Source: Argonema galeatum A003/A1
GTDB lineage: Bacteria > Cyanobacteriota > Cyanobacteriia > Cyanobacteriales > Aerosakkonemataceae
Length of the DNA stretch: 64,000 nt
Direction: 5' to 3'
Assembly (NCBI RefSeq): GCF_023333595.1
Contig: NZ_JAIQZM010000014.1
Coordinates: forward strand, 62,001-126,000
The notes beneath the pieces are model-generated. The model did no database searches. It was not told the origin of the DNA and saw only the letters and a list, made by a program, of their open reading frames with translations. The translations under genes were made by a program, and so were the position numbers. Shown piece after piece: positions 8,959-18,265 of this stretch (position 1 is its first letter; each line of letters begins with the position of its first letter).

Positions 8959-9714
8959 TCAATACCGAATTTGTAAGGTAACGGATGCTTCTACCTGCTG
9001 CTCGCCACCTACCACTGGTGTAGAAGGCTGTGCATCCAGCGTAGCCTCTGCTCTAAGGAGCGGTCTTGGCGGTGGTGGAGAGGCTCCATTAACCTGAATG
9101 CTGAGGACTTCCCGTCTGGTCAAATTCAGGGCGCTTAAAACGGCATCGGCTTGTTTTTGGGCGTCCTGAGTGGCTGACCGCAAAGCTTGCTGTTGAGCTG
9201 CGGCTAGAGCGTTATCTGAAGCCACAAAACTAATGCCGTCAATCCTCGTTGCTCCGGCTTGCACGGCTTCGTCTAGGAGATTGCCGACTCGCTGCGTATC
9301 GATGCGAAAGCTAACGGTATTGGCGGCGGTGTATCCCGTGAGGCGCTGTACGTTGTTTTCGTAGCTATAGTTGGGATTTAGCCGGATGCCTGTGGTTTGC
9401 AATTTTTCGACATTACGCGATCGCAGCAGTTCCACTACCGCAGATGACCGTCTGGCCGCTTCCTGCTGCACTTGAACTGCTGTTTTACCCTGAACCTCTA
9501 CGCCCAACTCCACCTGTGTTATAGTTGTAGGAATCATTTCGACATCCCGACCCGTAACCGTGATGGTTCGCAGGAGCATACCTTGTGTCTGACCTTGCTC
9601 TTGCGCCAAAACCGGACTGCTCAACGTCAGATTTAGTACAGCCAACAATAGATGCAGGGTTTTTGACCAATTAGGTGAATTCAAAATTAGCTCGACTAAA
9701 AAGCTTCCTTTCAT
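8959..9714 (-). CDS. Secreted SIMPL-domain (DUF541) protein
   Basis: 251 aa with an N-terminal signal peptide (hydrophobic TLHLLLAVLNLTLSSPVLA, then a cleavage-like AQEQ). The SIMPL/DUF541 domain shows ITVTGRDVEMIPTTITQVEL, a QEAARRSSAVVELL helix, LNPNYSYENNVQRLTGYTA and the closing VEASVTLQIRY. Family members are periplasmic or outer-membrane associated and poorly characterised (oxidative-stress roles are proposed in other bacteria). No operon partner. Confidence 0.85.
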   Translation of the reverse strand: MKGSFLVELILNSPNWSKTLHLLLAVLNLTLSSPVLAQEQGQTQGMLLRTITVTGRDVEMIPTTITQVELGVEVQGKTAVQVQQEAARRSSAVVELLRSRNVEKLQTTGIRLNPNYSYENNVQRLTGYTAANTVSFRIDTQRVGNLLDEAVQAGATRIDGISFVASDNALAAAQQQALRSATQDAQKQADAVLSALNLTRREVLSIQVNGASPPPPRPLLRAEATLDAQPSTPVVGGEQQVEASVTLQIRY

Positions 9715-9903
9715 AAATTATCTTTTCTCCGTAATATTACTTAAAATCATCAAAAAACTGTTAATATTTATACTCCTAGTTTGGAGAGATTATTTCCGTT
9801 TTTTTGACTCAACCCTCCTTATATCGCACATTGTTTTGAAGCGCAACGACCAAAAAATAGACTTGAGTTTGTGAAGAAACTTGTAAATTAGAAGGAATGA
9901 TTT

Positions 9904-10099
9904 GTGCGGAAGCAATGGTTGATGCAAGCAATCTTCTTGATTGCGATCGCTATTATTGGTAAGGTTGTCACTGCTGGACGGTATTTGGTCAACCTCAAAT
10001 CAACCGTTTGGCTCTAGGTGTGGGGATTAGACGAGGCGAAGTAGGACTCGTTTTGGCAGGCGTTGGTTCGGCAAGTGGACTTAGGAATACTTAGATCCG
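9904..10099 (+). pseudogene. Remnant of a Na+/H+ (CPA2-type) antiporter gene
   Basis: Two short frames read as consecutive pieces of a cation:proton antiporter. The first gives MRKQWLMQAIFLIAIAIIGK. After a frameshift the second gives FGQPQINRLALGVG, then RRGEVGLVLAGVGSASG, then a stop. GxGxxxRGEVGLxxAGxGSxxG is the conserved late-membrane signature of cyanobacterial NapA/NhaS-like antiporters. The rest of the gene is gone, so this is a decayed fragment. From 10100 to 10497 I see nothing else coding. Confidence 0.7.
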
Positions 10100-10497
10100 G
10101 ATAGCGTAATTGCTTACCTGAAAAAAAGTTTTATGCTCAGTCATTGCCCATTTCCAGACGGGGCTTCGGGTAATAGACTCCCAGCAGCGTGGGGTGTATC
10201 AACAGCGTCGGTGTGAGGAAAGTGCGATCGCAGAAATAGCGATCTGTTTAAATTAAAGGGTTTTAGAGCCAGCCGGATTCATCCTTGGAGTCAATTCCAT
10301 TATCCTAGAATCCAAAATCGATTTACTTGTGCTGGGCAGCGCGTGCAGAGGTAAGTTGTGGTATTGTTCAACGCAGCCTCAAACTGTGTACTTATTATAA
10401 GCACGGGTACTCAGATCCAAACCTGTGACTCAAAGTAGAATCCTTACCAGCCGATAAAAGTTATGCTGCTGGGCGACGAAAATCAGGAGAAACTATA

Positions 10498-12249
10498 GTG
10501 AAATTTCACTGGCTACTACCCAGTACTGTTTTGAGCCTATTTCTGCTGTCATCTCCAGCCAGTGCGGGTAGACTGCAATCTTGGCGTTTTGATGCCGATC
10601 GAAATCGGCTAGTTTTTACCACTGACAGCGGCGTTCAACCGAAAGCGCAATTGCTTTTCAATCCAACTCGCTTGGTAATCGATCTACCCGGTACTGCTTT
10701 CGTCCGTTCGACGGTAAATCAGCAACTGAGGGGCGCACTCCGAGAGCTACGGGTGGGGCAGTTAGACTCCCAAACCACTCGTCTGGTGATTGAATTAAAC
10801 CCCGGTTATACGCTAGACCCACAGCAGGTTAGATTTCAGGGAATTTCTCCCAGACAGTGGCTGGTGCAACTGCCAACCCCTTCTCGTGCGGATGATCGAG
10901 GAAGCAACACTGCCGCCTCTCTAGATGTCTCAACAGGGGGTTCTGCTTCGGTAACCCAAATCGAGGATATACAGGTGACGCCCGATGGGTTTTTTATCCG
11001 CACCAGCGGGCCTAACCCAGCGGTCAACGTGCGGCGTTCAAGCGATCGCACTATTGATATCGACCTCGAAGGCACTGCTTTATCTCCCCAATTAATCCTA
11101 AAAGACTTATCCGTTAATAGAAACGGAGTCAGCCGGATTGAGCTGACCCAAGTCCAAACAACACCGCCTCTAGCCCGCCTGACGTTGCAGGTGTCGAAAG
11201 ATAGCCCCGATTGGCAGGCCAAGGTCAGCAATTTGGGTGGAATTGTGGTGTTGCCGACCTTGGGACAGGATTCAGCAACCGATCGCAATAATGACGATCG
11301 ACTGGCTACAATTCAGTCAGTCGAAGTGAGTGGCAATCAGCTTTTAATCCGAGCAAACCAGCCTTTTACTTACACTAGCGGCTGGGACCAATCGTCTGGC
11401 GCTTACCGCATTACCATTCCTGCCGCTAAACTTGCCTCTAGAGTCCGGGAACCGCAGTCAAATGCAAACAGTCCCGTATTGCGGCTGCGTATGCGACAGG
11501 TAGACCCTTCTACGGTCGTACTTCTGGTACTACCCGCTTCTGGCGTGCAGATTGGGGACATCAATCAGCCTTCACCTCAACTCTTAGCCCTACCGTTAAG
11601 AGGCTCAAGGGAAATTTCGGTTCCTCCACCCAGCCGTACCGATCCTGTGCCCAGTTCAGTCACGGATTATCCCAGACCCCTGCCATCGCGCAATCCCAAT
11701 GCCCGGATTGTAGTAGTTGTAGATGTGGGACACGGCGGCAAGGATGTGGGAGCAATAGGGATTGGGGGGCTGCACGAGGCAGACGTTATTCTGCCGATCG
11801 GACGAGAGGTGCAGAGGCTGCTTGAGAAGCAGAATATTCAGGTCGTGATGACGCGGGACGATGACTATTTCGTTGACCTCGCACCCAGGGTACAGATTGC
11901 TAGACGAGTGAATGCCGACTTATTCGTCAGCATCCATGCCAATGCGATCGATATGACTCGCCCCGACATTAACGGACTGGAAACCTATTATTACAGCAGC
12001 AGCGAGGCCGAACGTCTGGCCCGAACTATCCACAATAGCATCCTCCAAAGCATTGGCCTCCCAGACCGTCGGGTACGACAGGCCAGATTTTATGTCCTGA
12101 GAAATAATCCCATGCCTGCGGTTTTAGTAGAAGTTGGTTTTGTCACAGGAGCGGAGGATGCCCCCAGACTCGCTTCCCCAGCTTATCAAAGACAAATGGC
12201 AGCTGCGATCGCCCGTGGTATTCTCCAATACCTTCAGCAAAATTACTAA
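10498..12249 (+). CDS. amiC: N-acetylmuramoyl-L-alanine amidase with AMIN domains
   Basis: 583 aa secreted peptidoglycan amidase that cuts the lactyl-peptide bond, used in daughter-cell or septal-wall processing. A GTG start gives a signal peptide (LLPSTVLSLFLLSSPASA). An AMIN domain (about 25-125) starts LQSWRFDADRNRLVFTTD, and a second AMIN-like region lies near 270-350. The catalytic Amidase_3 domain (about 400-580) has VVVDVGHGGKDVGA (Zn His), LHEADVIL (Zn Glu), LFVSIHANAID (Zn His) and VLVEVGFVTG (catalytic Glu). murI follows 31 bp downstream, so a cell-wall operon is likely. Cyanobacterial AmiC paralogues cannot be told apart by eye, so the symbol is tentative. Confidence 0.9.
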   Translation: MKFHWLLPSTVLSLFLLSSPASAGRLQSWRFDADRNRLVFTTDSGVQPKAQLLFNPTRLVIDLPGTAFVRSTVNQQLRGALRELRVGQLDSQTTRLVIELNPGYTLDPQQVRFQGISPRQWLVQLPTPSRADDRGSNTAASLDVSTGGSASVTQIEDIQVTPDGFFIRTSGPNPAVNVRRSSDRTIDIDLEGTALSPQLILKDLSVNRNGVSRIELTQVQTTPPLARLTLQVSKDSPDWQAKVSNLGGIVVLPTLGQDSATDRNNDDRLATIQSVEVSGNQLLIRANQPFTYTSGWDQSSGAYRITIPAAKLASRVREPQSNANSPVLRLRMRQVDPSTVVLLVLPASGVQIGDINQPSPQLLALPLRGSREISVPPPSRTDPVPSSVTDYPRPLPSRNPNARIVVVVDVGHGGKDVGAIGIGGLHEADVILPIGREVQRLLEKQNIQVVMTRDDDYFVDLAPRVQIARRVNADLFVSIHANAIDMTRPDINGLETYYYSSSEAERLARTIHNSILQSIGLPDRRVRQARFYVLRNNPMPAVLVEVGFVTGAEDAPRLASPAYQRQMAAAIARGILQYLQQNY

Positions 12250-12280
12250 TCAAGCACAACCGATCACTCATAAAGGACAA

Positions 12281-13111
12281 ATGACCACTGATACAATAGG
12301 AGTCTTTGACAGCGGCGTCGGCGGTCTCACCGTCTTGAGAGAACTCTACCGACAATTGCCATCGGAATCCATACTTTATTTTGGCGATACAGCACGATTG
12401 CCCTACGGCAACCGTTCCGGGGCAGAAATTTTGCAGTTCGTGCGCGAGATTCTCCATTGGATGACGCTCCAAGGCGTCAAAATGGTAATCGTCGCTTGCA
12501 ATACCAGTTCTGCTCTGGCACTAGAGACGGTAAGGTCCGAGTTCAATGTCCCCATATTAGGAGTTATCCTCCCCGGCGCTCGTGCTGCCGTCAGCATCGG
12601 CAAGCGGATTGGCGTGATTGCCACCCCCGCCACCGCCGCCAGTAATGCTTACCGTCACGCTATCCAGGAAATCGATCCAACTGTCCAAGTCTGGCAAGTC
12701 GGTTGTCCCGCATTCGTGCCCCTGATTGAGCAAAACCGCATTAACGATGCTTATACCTATGAGGTGGCGAAGGAATACTTAGCTCCTTTATTACAGCAGC
12801 AAATTGATACACTGATTTACGGCTGTACCCACTATCCCCATCTGGCACCAGTGTTGCGTGCAATTTTGCCGCGATCGATACGTACAGTCGATCCGGCAGT
12901 ATACGTTGCAGCCGCAGCAGCTCAAGAACTCGATCTTTTAGGACTCAGGAGTACAAGTCCGGCACAGCCTACACGTTTCTGCGTCAGTGGAGACCCAGAT
13001 CGGTTTGCTCAATTGTCAGTACAGTGGCTCGGTTGTACGCCACTTGTCGAGCAAGTGTGCTTACCCGTATCTGTTCCATTCCAGCAAGTGCCGCTAGAAT
13101 CATTAGAATGA
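12281..13111 (+). CDS. murI: Glutamate racemase
   Basis: 276 aa cytosolic enzyme making D-glutamate for peptidoglycan. It has IGVFDSGVGGLTVLRELY, the two catalytic cysteines (VIVACNTSSALALE and LIYGCTHYPHL) and LPYGNRSGAEI. The frame extends upstream to 12134, overlapping the amidase gene, but the ATG at 12281 directly precedes the conserved TxxIGVFDSG and is the likely start. Co-directional with the amidase. Confidence 0.94.
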   Translation: MTTDTIGVFDSGVGGLTVLRELYRQLPSESILYFGDTARLPYGNRSGAEILQFVREILHWMTLQGVKMVIVACNTSSALALETVRSEFNVPILGVILPGARAAVSIGKRIGVIATPATAASNAYRHAIQEIDPTVQVWQVGCPAFVPLIEQNRINDAYTYEVAKEYLAPLLQQQIDTLIYGCTHYPHLAPVLRAILPRSIRTVDPAVYVAAAAAQELDLLGLRSTSPAQPTRFCVSGDPDRFAQLSVQWLGCTPLVEQVCLPVSVPFQQVPLESLE

Positions 13112-13212
13112 GCTATTGACATCATCCCACCGCTAATTGGATTACCTAATATAGCGGGGGTATAACGGCAGTCAAGATAAACAAGGTCAGGCTTGCTGTT
13201 GGTTAACCTGAG

Positions 13213-13332
13213 TTAACCCTCCGGGCGTCGCCAAGCTCCTGACCGTTGAGCGAGGATCAACAAGACATAAATGGCTAGTAAATAACCAGTCGCTATAAGG
13301 GGAATCATCAGGGGCATATCGCGGTAAACCAT
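13213..13332 (-). CDS. Possible 39-aa single-pass membrane protein
   Basis: An ATG at 13330-13332 opens a 39-aa frame with a strongly hydrophobic centre (LMIPLIATGYLLAIYVLLIL) and a basic tail (RSGAWRRPEG). It has the build of the small single-pass proteins common in cyanobacteria, but I cannot assign it. A longer upstream extension of the frame has no hydrophobic pattern. The remaining 13333-14082 holds only weak frames that I do not support. Confidence 0.35.
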   Translation of the reverse strand: MVYRDMPLMIPLIATGYLLAIYVLLILAQRSGAWRRPEG

Positions 13333-14082
13333 AATGCACTTAGGAGTAAAGCGGAGGAACGTAAAATTTGATACTAATAACTTTTTGTCAGCAGGCACGA
13401 GCAAACCAGTCGCTCTGACGGCTGTCATAGGAACAGAAAGCTTGGAGAAACTACCGCCTCCAAATATACGCACTGGTGTAATAAAATTTCATACCAGAGC
13501 TTGTTCATCGCTCATTGTTAATTGCAATGAACCATGAACTTTAGAAGTGAAAAATGTCAACTCTGGCCGCGCAAAATATAGCAACTCTCGGTTGCTTTGG
13601 ATGGCAGCGTTAAGAGTCCGTATCTGACTGCGAATCTGTTTGCGAACACTGTCTTTCCTTGTCAAGCAAGGTTTTCGCTTACAGGCGCTGTCGTTATACT
13701 CTTTTTTTGGCATTTTTCGCCCATATAGCTTGAGGCTATGGTGGAAGAATCTTGCCGCGTTTTGTTGAATTTTTGGAAATCCTTATTATATAGACTATCA
13801 CAAGGTTCCTGGCTTTTAGAGCATATTTGGAAAAATGCTTAAAAATTCTACACAATTTTCAAAGACCTTGTTCATCAGCGATCGAGTAGATCGGGGGAGT
13901 TGCTCATGCACCTGCTTGATATACCTACTGCCCCAGCCAGCCGATCTTCGTGGATCGGAAACTGGCCAATTGTACCTAGCCTTATTTCATCTGCGAGAGG
14001 CTTCGCTTAAAATGAGGACAGAATATGTTAAATTTCTTGACAATCCACCGCTAAAAATTATCACGCCTAAACCGGCAGATCC

Positions 14083-15054
14083 ATGACCTCAACTACCTCA
14101 CTCTTTTCGCCTGTTGAAACAGACCTGCGTTTGCTGTCGGAGAACTTGAAACAGCTAGTTGGTAAGCGTCACCCTATCCTGTCTGCCGCAGCAGAACACC
14201 TGTTTGGAGCAGGGGGAAAGCGGCTGAGACCTGCAATTGTCCTCCTGATTTCGCGGGCGACAATGCTAGATGGGGAGATAACTCCCCGTCATCGGCGGTT
14301 GGCGGAGATTACGGAAATGATACATACTGCTAGCCTGGTGCATGATGATGTGGTGGACGAATCAGAGGTGCGGCGTGGGGTGCCCACGGTGCATAGCTTG
14401 TTTGGCAACCGCATCGCCGTGTTAGCAGGGGATTTTCTGTTTGCTCAATCTTCTTGGTACTTAGCCAACCTGGATAACTTGGAAGTGGTCAAACTCCTAT
14501 CCGAGGTAATTATGGATTTGGCAGCAGGGGAGATTCAGCAAGGGCTGAATCGCTTCGAGACGAGTTTATCGATCGAGGCTTATCTGCAAAAAAGTTACTC
14601 CAAAACCGCTTCGCTGATGGCCAACAGTGCTAAGGCGGCTGGTTGCTTAAGTGGGGTTTCTGCTGAAATGGCGGAAAATTTATATCGCTATGGGCGTCAT
14701 ATCGGTCTGGCGTTCCAAGTTGTGGATGATATTTTGGACTTTACTGGTTCTACGGAAGTTTTGGGCAAACCGGCTGGTTCGGATCTCAAAAGTGGCAATC
14801 TGACTGCGCCAGCGATATTTGCCCTAGAAGAAAAACGCTACTTGGAGGTGCTGATCGAGCGGGAGTTCTCTAAAGCTGGGGATTTGGAGCAAGCGATCGC
14901 ATTAATCGATGAAGGCATGGGCATTGAGCGTGCCCGTGAATTGGCTACGCGAGAAGCGAGAAGCGCCGTTGAATATCTTGCCGATCTACCGCCCTCAGAG
15001 TCCCGCCAAGCCTTGATCGACATGGCTGACTACGTTTTGAGTCGGCTGTATTAG
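14083..15054 (+). CDS. sds: Solanesyl diphosphate synthase (plastoquinone side chain)
   Basis: 323 aa trans-polyprenyl diphosphate synthase that makes the C45 chain for plastoquinone. The first aspartate-rich motif is LVHDDVVDESEVRRG, the second is FQVVDDILDFTGS, and GAGGKRLRPAIVLL is the IPP-binding region. The N-terminus (TSLFSPVETDLRLLSENLKQLV) matches cyanobacterial and plastid Sds. Start codon ATG at 14083. murI and sds adjacency is common in cyanobacteria. Confidence 0.93.
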   Translation: MTSTTSLFSPVETDLRLLSENLKQLVGKRHPILSAAAEHLFGAGGKRLRPAIVLLISRATMLDGEITPRHRRLAEITEMIHTASLVHDDVVDESEVRRGVPTVHSLFGNRIAVLAGDFLFAQSSWYLANLDNLEVVKLLSEVIMDLAAGEIQQGLNRFETSLSIEAYLQKSYSKTASLMANSAKAAGCLSGVSAEMAENLYRYGRHIGLAFQVVDDILDFTGSTEVLGKPAGSDLKSGNLTAPAIFALEEKRYLEVLIEREFSKAGDLEQAIALIDEGMGIERARELATREARSAVEYLADLPPSESRQALIDMADYVLSRLY

Positions 15055-15107
15055 AATTTTAGATTTTAGATTTCAGATTTACTATAAATCCAAAATCTAA
15101 AATTGAT

Positions 15108-15596
15108 TCAGGCTATATCGGGAGGCAGATGGATCTTAGTATTTCGGGGTGCTTTGTAATTTTGCTGCAATCGGGCCTCGATTAAATTTTGTAAATCTTC
15201 CCGACGCAATTCTGTACCCGATGAAAGATTGCCTGGTGTGTCAAAAAAAACAGTACTATAAACCCCGTTCATAGCCAGCATTTGAAACAAAATATGGGTG
15301 ACAGGAATGGGCAGGGCTAGCACCTGCGGATCTTTAAGGGAATTTGGATCGGCTGTGACATCTTGGAGAGTTGAAAAAGCGTAAATAACTTGCTTTTGGT
15401 CGCCGGGGTTAGCGCGATTGCTTAAAGTAGTCAAGACCCAATCCCGCTCCAAGGTTTGCAGAATATAGTACTGGGAATGGCGCAATTGCTGAGCCAGGAG
15501 CTTGAGATCTGGGCCGATCGCTTGGATCGCCTGGGTCGTATGCCCATCTTGAGGTGCATTGTCAATTAAAGCCTGTATTTGTCGATCTAAATTCAT
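15108..15596 (-). CDS. Conserved cyanobacterial protein of unknown function
   Basis: 162 aa, soluble, no signal peptide. It opens MNLDRQIQALIDNAPQDGHT and contains QLRHSQYYILQTLERDWVL and ALPIPVTHILFQMLAMNGVY. These look conserved, but I know no biochemical role. It converges with sds (53-bp gap, AT-rich repeats around 15055-15105). Confidence 0.7.
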   Translation of the reverse strand: MNLDRQIQALIDNAPQDGHTTQAIQAIGPDLKLLAQQLRHSQYYILQTLERDWVLTTLSNRANPGDQKQVIYAFSTLQDVTADPNSLKDPQVLALPIPVTHILFQMLAMNGVYSTVFFDTPGNLSSGTELRREDLQNLIEARLQQNYKAPRNTKIHLPPDIA

Positions 15597-15902
15597 AGGT
15601 CAAGTTCACTAGCTCCGATCGTCTACTTTTGAGTCTAGCCACTCAACCGATCGATCGCAGTTGGGTGTGCTAGCGTCGTCGCAGAGAGATAGCATTGAGA
15701 AAAAAATGCGGGCAATCTGGGGGATAACCCAGATCTGGTTTGATTCGATCGCCTGCTTGGGGAAAGACTAAATTCTGGTTACCGATCGGGAAACCGAATG
15801 CAATCTATTTAGAAATGGGTGGTCTAAGGCTTCGCCGTTAAATTAAGTACGGGCTAAATTTAACGAGCCCAATAACAACGAGCTTGGGAGAGATCTGCTA
15901 GC
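15597..15902. other. Intergenic region upstream of hetZ
   Basis: 306 bp between divergent genes with several GATCGATCG-rich stretches. No frame or clear -35/-10 pair convinced me. It should hold the promoters of both flanking genes. Confidence 0.5.
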
Positions 15903-17030
15903 GTGGAGGCTATCTTTGAGCTGCTGTTCAACGAACTTAAGCAGTCTACCCGTGCTTCAGAGCTGAATTGTCGCGAAGTAGCAGCGCGTTTAGCAACAGA
16001 AGTAACTCGAATCTGTAATGAAAGTACGCGCATCCAAGCGCTGGGCGCTGTCGAAACTTGGGCGACAAAACTCGCCCATCATCGTTTACAGCAGTGCCTC
16101 AATTATTACAAACTGGGGTCAAAAGCTGGACGGGTAGAATTACACAGTACGCTGAGTGCAATTGTCTATCGTTACATTACACCACGTGGAGCGTCATCGA
16201 TCTATCAAAATCGGTTGACCTTGATTGAAGATTTCCTACAGGGATTTTATGTAGAAGCTTTGAGTGCCTTTCGCCGAGAAGGAGCCATGTCCCAGCTAGC
16301 ACCTACAAGTTCAACTTATCGTCCCCACACCCTTTTGGAATTGGCGGAATATCTGGCTTTTACAGAGCGTTACGCCAAGCGACGCATTCGCTTTTCCAAC
16401 AACCGGAGCCAGCAGCTGATCGTTTTGCGGGCACAAGCGTTTGTGCAAAAGCAACCGCCGGAAACATCTGTGGATATGGAACAAGCTGCTGAAGGGGGGG
16501 CGTCAGAATCAGAGGCTGGCTGGGATGAGGCGCTGGTGCAGCAGGTACGCCAGGTGATGGGGACTCAAGAAGAAGCGCCCAACCAGGAAGATTCGCTGCG
16601 CCAGTCAGTGATCAACGAGTTGATGGTTTACTTACAAGAGCGCCAGCAGGAGGACTGCGCCAACTACTTCTCCTTACGCCTGCAAGACCTTACCGCCCAA
16701 GAAATAGAAGCGATAATGGGTTTGACTCCGCGCCAGCGGGATTATTTGCAACAGCGTTTTAAATATCATTTAGTTCGATTTGCTCTATTGCATCGGTGGG
16801 AACTGGTGCATGAGTGGTTAGAAGCAGACCTAGAAAGGAATCTGGGCTTGACGCCGGAGGAATGGCAAGCTTTTGTGGCGAGTTTGGAGCCGCAGCAGCT
16901 GAGCTTACTGGAGTCGAAACAAAGAAAACTGTCCGATCGAGAAATCGCACAAAATTTAGGTTGGACAATTACCCAAATCCAGAAGCAGTGGTTTAAGCTT
17001 CTAGAAAAAGCCTGGGATCTTCGCAATTAA
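15903..17030 (+). CDS. hetZ: HetZ-type putative transcription regulator
   Basis: 375 aa, GTG start. The N-terminus (MEAIFELLFNELKQSTR), the central HSTLSAIVYRYITPRG and YRPHTLLELAEYLAFTERY, and the C-terminal helix-turn-helix-like SDREIAQNLGWTITQIQKQW fit HetZ. HetZ is a DNA-binding protein that acts with HetR and PatU3 in heterocyst patterning in Anabaena. A repeat-free acidic linker lies near residues 190-235. The patU3-like gene follows 28 bp after the stop, the order known from heterocyst formers. The role in a strain without obvious heterocyst genes is open. Confidence 0.75.
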   Translation: MEAIFELLFNELKQSTRASELNCREVAARLATEVTRICNESTRIQALGAVETWATKLAHHRLQQCLNYYKLGSKAGRVELHSTLSAIVYRYITPRGASSIYQNRLTLIEDFLQGFYVEALSAFRREGAMSQLAPTSSTYRPHTLLELAEYLAFTERYAKRRIRFSNNRSQQLIVLRAQAFVQKQPPETSVDMEQAAEGGASESEAGWDEALVQQVRQVMGTQEEAPNQEDSLRQSVINELMVYLQERQQEDCANYFSLRLQDLTAQEIEAIMGLTPRQRDYLQQRFKYHLVRFALLHRWELVHEWLEADLERNLGLTPEEWQAFVASLEPQQLSLLESKQRKLSDREIAQNLGWTITQIQKQWFKLLEKAWDLRN

Positions 17031-17058
17031 TTCGTGTCCGGATCGGGTGCATGGACTG

Positions 17059-18156
17059 ATGAACAGAGACATAGAAGCCTTCCCTGAACGATTCTTCGCC
17101 TGGTTACTGCAAACAGATCTGGTTTTACCAGATCTGGACTGCTGCTCAGATCCTTCGATCGGGAGGGAGAGTTCTAATTCAGAAACTCATAATGAGGATT
17201 TTCTTAACTCAGAGCTAGGCGATTGTGATATAGAAGATTGGGAATTAGATGATTTCGATCTACTGGAGTCAGAAGTATTGAACGCTACACTCAACCGCAC
17301 CTCTACTTCGGAGGTTTTGCGTCAAACCCCGCAGAAACCAAGCGACATTCCTGCCGTGCAAGACCGTTTCCAGGCGATCCTTAAGCGTCGGCTAAAGACG
17401 GAGATCCAAAAGAACCCACCATTATTTCCGTGGGAAACAGAGATTTCTGACTACGAACCCGACGTTCCTACTAGGGTAGAGCCAGAGTCGATACCGGAAA
17501 GGCATTTGTGGACGACTGAGCTACAAAAGTTTAAGCTGCCAGTATCCATCTCGCCAGAGATTTCTGCCCAACTGGTAGACCGATGTCAAGCGGTGGTGCA
17601 ATCTTCACGAACCGAAACGACCAAATTAGTGCGTGCGGTGGAGCCTTTATTTCCGGGTCATTCCCAGATGCTGAACAAGTTTGCTGACAAGGTGTTAATG
17701 CCAACTGCTGGTAAAAGTGCGGATACGGTGGACTGTTTCCAAGAAACGCCCAAGTTTCCGCGCAGTTACGAAGCGGCGACCTTGGCCGAACAAATGGTAT
17801 TGTTGTTGCTGGCGGGGAGGCAGATTATTCGCTCTCTGACGCTGGCTGTTTCACCAACTCAGCTGGCGGTGGAACGAGAGTGGCTCACTACTGCTGGTTT
17901 GCTGACGCTTGAGGTGGAATATCAACTCCAGAAGCCGTCAATTACATCTGTACGGATTTTAGGCCGATTTCCTTGCGGTGGTAGTTTGAAGTTTCGCGGG
18001 GGTCAGGCTCTAGCCTCCACTCAGCGTCCCGATCCGGGTTGCTTGAGTGTTGAATTGTTTGACTTGGAACCCGATCGCAGTTACCCTTTAGAGGTCAAGT
18101 TTCAGCAACTGGGTCAGAAACCGTTAATTTTTGCTGTATTGGTTAGCGGTCAGTAA
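17059..18156 (+). CDS. patU3: PatU3-like protein
   Basis: About 365 aa from the ATG at 17059; an in-frame GTG at 17047 is less likely. The N-terminal third is acidic and low in complexity. The conserved part is C-terminal (about 240-365): RSLTLAVSPTQLAVEREW, LEVEYQL and RILGRFPCGGSLKFRG. Position directly after hetZ and the overall build (acidic N-terminus, conserved C-terminal beta-rich region) support PatU3, which binds HetZ and modulates pattern formation in Anabaena. Identity rests largely on synteny. Confidence 0.6.
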   Translation: MNRDIEAFPERFFAWLLQTDLVLPDLDCCSDPSIGRESSNSETHNEDFLNSELGDCDIEDWELDDFDLLESEVLNATLNRTSTSEVLRQTPQKPSDIPAVQDRFQAILKRRLKTEIQKNPPLFPWETEISDYEPDVPTRVEPESIPERHLWTTELQKFKLPVSISPEISAQLVDRCQAVVQSSRTETTKLVRAVEPLFPGHSQMLNKFADKVLMPTAGKSADTVDCFQETPKFPRSYEAATLAEQMVLLLLAGRQIIRSLTLAVSPTQLAVEREWLTTAGLLTLEVEYQLQKPSITSVRILGRFPCGGSLKFRGGQALASTQRPDPGCLSVELFDLEPDRSYPLEVKFQQLGQKPLIFAVLVSGQ

Positions 18157-18265
18157 TTATTAGTCATTGGTCATTGGTCATTAGTCATTACATTAATAGA
18201 TAGTGGATAGTGGGAAACGAGCAGTAACCACTGACAACTTACAAATAACTATTGATAATTGACAA

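Noticed and set aside
10100-10497. Possible RNA gene upstream of the amidase
   Set aside because: No tRNA-like arms or conserved RNA structure could be recognised.
13489-13713. 74-codon minus-strand frame upstream of sds
   Set aside because: Basic, no conserved pattern, no convincing ribosome site; neighbouring sequence looks non-coding.
13835-14086. 83-codon plus-strand frame ending at the sds start
   Set aside because: Composition is not protein-like; its 4-bp overlap with sds is probably chance.
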